Shown here: piece after piece, positions 57,444 through 60,000 of the stretch | How the letters are laid out: each line of letters opens with the position of its first letter | How positions within the stretch are numbered: position 1 is the stretch's first letter | Assembly (NCBI GenBank): GCA_950295325.1 | Contig: OX485806.1 | Location: 46,931,169-46,991,168 of the forward strand | Direction: 5' to 3' | Origin: Polytrichum commune | Lineage: Eukaryota > Streptophyta > Polytrichopsida > Polytrichales > Polytrichaceae | Length of the DNA stretch: 60,000 nucleotides | Translations under genes and position numbers: made by a program | The notes under the pieces: generated by a model | Databases searched by the model: none | What the model was told of the DNA's origin: nothing | The model's input: only the letters and a program-made list of their open reading frames with translations

Positions 57444-58331
57444 CGAAGCGGAAGGTAGTTACAAGACTTGGAGGCGACTAGGAGACTTGGAGGCAACTAG
57501 GAAAAATTGGAGACACAAACTTGAGAGAAGGGAAGGAGCACCCGAAACTCGGTAAGTATTCTCTCTTTGGGTTACATTTGAATTCATTGTATTTCAACTA
57601 TTCCTTGGAATGAATTGCATTGTCAATTACGCAAATTCATTTTTGAGGAAGGAGCGCGGCGAAGGTACGTCCTCAACCTTTTTGGGGATTTGCTAAGAAC
57701 TTAAAAGGAACCTATAACCGAATAGCTCATTAAAACATTAGAGGGTAAATTCACCTTAGGACATTGAACTTTGACACTCACCTCGGGGTGAGTCTCAAAG
57801 TTTTGGGAGTTGTCATTTCATGCTCTAGATTAAATTAATATTTCACAAAGTTTATGGTGTTGTTACATTGAATCACGATTGAGGGGAGTGCTAACTCACA
57901 GGGGGGATGCGATTGCTCAAGGTATGTTTATTTCTTCAAAGTGAACTCATTAACTAATTAAGGAATGCCTTTTGTACTCGTGATTGTTGTTATCCGTTGT
58001 AGAGGGTAATTCCCGAATTGTGGATGGTGTGAGAAGTTGAAGGGTGAAGCCTCGACTTTTAACATAATCTACTCGGAAGGTCACCCCCTCACAATCGGTA
58101 TTGTGGTGAGTGTTAATTTGCGGGAAGGTGCGGAGGTGATGCTCCGACTTAACCAAAAAATTAACATCAACATGCCTATCCCCTATTGGGATTCTTTCAC
58201 CTAAGTGGGCTTGCAGGTTCTTTTCCTCACCTCCTAAAAAAATTATAACCACACCAAGACAAGTGAAAATATTAAGAGGGGAATTGCTAGGATTATGTGT
58301 GGTCAAGTGAGGGTCGATCGATTCTTATGGA
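57444..58331 (+). other. Untranslated leader of LTR-C gypsy element
   Basis: Matches 25622-26538 in order. No ORF. It includes 'gaatgcaaggtaggact' just at the gag start, a possible splice donor context. Confidence 0.6.
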
Positions 58332-59801
58332 ATGCAAGGTAGGACTCGCTCACAAAAACCAAGTTTGATAGTAGGACTAGAGAAATCTACTCGAAAGAGG
58401 CGGTCCTCTAAAATCAGTGATAGATTAGAACAAGATAATGTTAGAATAGAGAGTTGTTTGAACGTCGAACCTAGGACTAGGTCAATTCTAGACACCTTAG
58501 AACTCGGAGCTCAACTTGAAGAGGAGATCACTCCCTCCAAATTGAGTGGTGAGACTTCTTCGGAAAATTACACACTTAGAGAAGAATTCCCGGTAGAAGT
58601 TGATAGGGGATTGTTGAATAGTTCACCGGTCACCATGGCCGAGGAACGGGGGATGGATCCACCACCCATACCCCCAATTCCGCCCATACCTCCTATACCT
58701 CCAATAGACCCATTGGTTAGGCCAAGAGGCCTACCAATTGTGGTTCCACAAAATTTAGCGGCGATGGATATGCCATCTCATCTCCCTAAATTTTATGGGA
58801 CCAAGGATGAGGACCCCTCTCGGCACATGGAACGGTATATCGAACGGTTGGCTAGCTTCCTCATAACCGACCCGGGTTATTGGTTAGTGTGGTTTCCTAC
58901 CACTCTAGAGGGGGAAGCCTATGAATGGTATCGGGATCATGCCGAGGGACATTTTAGGGGATGGGAACAATTACAAAGGGAGTTTCTTAACGAATTTAGG
59001 CCGGAAGTGGGTCAAAGTACCGCATTAAGGGCATTGTCGTCATTGAAGCAAGGAAGGGAGGAAGAAATTTCGGCTTACATTAGGAGGTTTGATTTAGTGT
59101 GCACTAGATTTGTGGGTACCATGCTCAACGACGACACGCTAAAGCAATTTTTCATTCAAGGGTTTTTTAAGTCCGGAACTATTAGGGGTGTTCTAGAAAG
59201 GAATCCCTTGACCTTGGCGGATGCCAAGCGTGCGGCTAGAGATATTGAAAACTTGGATAAAGATCACGAAAGGCTATGGAGAAGGGAGGATGAATTGATC
59301 CCACAATTCATCCCCATACGCCCTAGGGTGGTAGCGGTAGAACCCGCTAAGTATGAGAACCAAATTCCATATGCCATTGTGGACACCGGTCCCCGACCTT
59401 TAGCGGTTAGGGAACCGGCACCTCTTTTGGCACTACCGGCCCCTAGAACGGATCCACACTTGGAGGAGGTTGAGAGAAGACTAGGTGCTAGCCAACTAGG
59501 ATTCCAAGAGGCTATGATAAAACAAATGCAAAGCCTCACGGATCAAATGTCATTAATGATCCGGAGTCAACAACCGGGGCCTCCACCCCCGGTTGAGTCG
59601 GGTAGGCATTCTTCCGGATTATGGTGTGTCCAATGTGGCCAACCGGGCCACACGCGTCAATTTTGTAGAAGTGGACAAAACCGTGACCAAAGAGGAAACG
59701 GTAACCCACCTCAACAAAATCAACGAGGTCAAGCGCCACCTCACTATGAAATGGAAGCAATAGAGGACCACAACCTAGAGGGCAAGGTGGCCAAAATTTA
59801 G
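58332..59801 (+). CDS. Gypsy gag polyprotein, 489 aa
   Basis: Capsid/nucleocapsid precursor of the LTR-C element. The N-terminal about 100 residues are basic and then acidic. A PPIP microsatellite-like run follows at about residues 112-125, then the capsid core from 'MPSHLPKFYGTKDEDPSRHM' to 'RRLGASQLGFQEAMIKQM' (about 155-405). A CCHC knuckle 'CVQCGQPGHTRQFC' lies near residue 435 and binds element RNA. The Met at 58332 is the first in frame. The ORF closes at TAG 59799-59801, but the next frame stays open with more Cys/His sequence, so the C-terminus looks altered by a 1-base shift near 59760. Confidence 0.93.
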   Translation: MQGRTRSQKPSLIVGLEKSTRKRRSSKISDRLEQDNVRIESCLNVEPRTRSILDTLELGAQLEEEITPSKLSGETSSENYTLREEFPVEVDRGLLNSSPVTMAEERGMDPPPIPPIPPIPPIPPIDPLVRPRGLPIVVPQNLAAMDMPSHLPKFYGTKDEDPSRHMERYIERLASFLITDPGYWLVWFPTTLEGEAYEWYRDHAEGHFRGWEQLQREFLNEFRPEVGQSTALRALSSLKQGREEEISAYIRRFDLVCTRFVGTMLNDDTLKQFFIQGFFKSGTIRGVLERNPLTLADAKRAARDIENLDKDHERLWRREDELIPQFIPIRPRVVAVEPAKYENQIPYAIVDTGPRPLAVREPAPLLALPAPRTDPHLEEVERRLGASQLGFQEAMIKQMQSLTDQMSLMIRSQQPGPPPPVESGRHSSGLWCVQCGQPGHTRQFCRSGQNRDQRGNGNPPQQNQRGQAPPHYEMEAIEDHNLEGKVAKI

Positions 59802-60000
59802 AGAAGAAGGAATTTCATCCCTTTTGTGGAAGGTGGCACGCTCAAGGACAATGTTGGTCCGAAGGTCAAGAGTTTAATTGTAGCAATTGTGGAGGAAGTC
59901 ATCCCTCGGATACGTGTCGCCAACCGGACAAAATAATTAATGTCCCTTACCCGGTGGCTAATCCACAACAACAAGCAAGGGATAATATGCGAGGTGCTAG
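59775..60000 (+). CDS. Continuation frame after gag: Cys/His-rich segment (partial)
   Basis: In a frame shifted relative to gag, the sequence reads 'FHPFCGRWHAQGQCW' and 'NCSNCGGSHPSDTCRQPDK', a second zinc-knuckle-like region typical of the gag-protease junction, and is open to the window end. Either gag has suffered a frameshift mutation or the shift is part of gag-pol expression. Protease is expected next. Confidence 0.6.

Overview
The window is a stack of nested and decayed transposable elements, and I see no convincing conventional host gene. Spliceosomal introns (GT...AG), LTR elements with 5-bp target duplications, a chromovirus with a Met-tRNA type primer site (TGGTATCAGAGC), a Mutator-like transposon and minisatellite-bearing LTRs point to a streptophyte, most likely a land plant with a large repeat-rich genome. 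I cannot name the species.

Layout, left to right. 1-2764: minus-strand 5' LTR and internal part of an 'LTR-A' chromovirus derivative, cut by the window edge. 2765-5371: minus-strand plant transposon-type gene, split by a solo LTR-A (3934-4870, TSD CCGGA) and cut by the first element. About 6030-19240: a very long, C+A-rich LINE with ORF1, a 2A-like motif, APE endonuclease, reverse transcriptase, RNase H, a CCHC finger and a C-terminal restriction-like nuclease. It is split by a solo LTR-C (7033-8942, TSD ACAAA) and a solo LTR-B (16438-17366, TSD CACAC). 19250-19940: Pif1/Helitron helicase remnant. 22811-40188: remains of one or more LTR-C-related gypsy elements. These carry a solo LTR-A (23119-24090, TSD AAATG), a 10.5-kb Mutator-like transposon inside gag (27091-37601), and a 520-bp MITE-like element (39569-40088). 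41074-50928: one LTR-B copy (TSD GATTG) broken by an unknown 2-kb sequence, which itself holds a complete LTR-A element (42851-49690, TSD GAGAC). 50929-53889: AT-rich unassigned DNA. 53890-55769: decayed gypsy gag/protease. 55770-60000: 5' LTR, primer site, leader and gag of another LTR-C element that runs off the window.

The most notable system is the 10.5-kb Mutator-like element. One strand encodes a SWIM-finger DDE transposase. The opposite strand encodes an eight-exon gene whose product looks like a ParB-type nuclease fold joined to a beta-class (N4/N6) DNA methyltransferase fold. Its predicted first intron contains two different families of regularly spaced palindromes. The second notable item is the LINE, which appears to combine APE and restriction-like endonucleases (as in Dualen elements) with a 2A-like ribosome-skipping motif. 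Nearly every coding region here has stops or frameshifts, so most elements are dead or depend on proteins made elsewhere.
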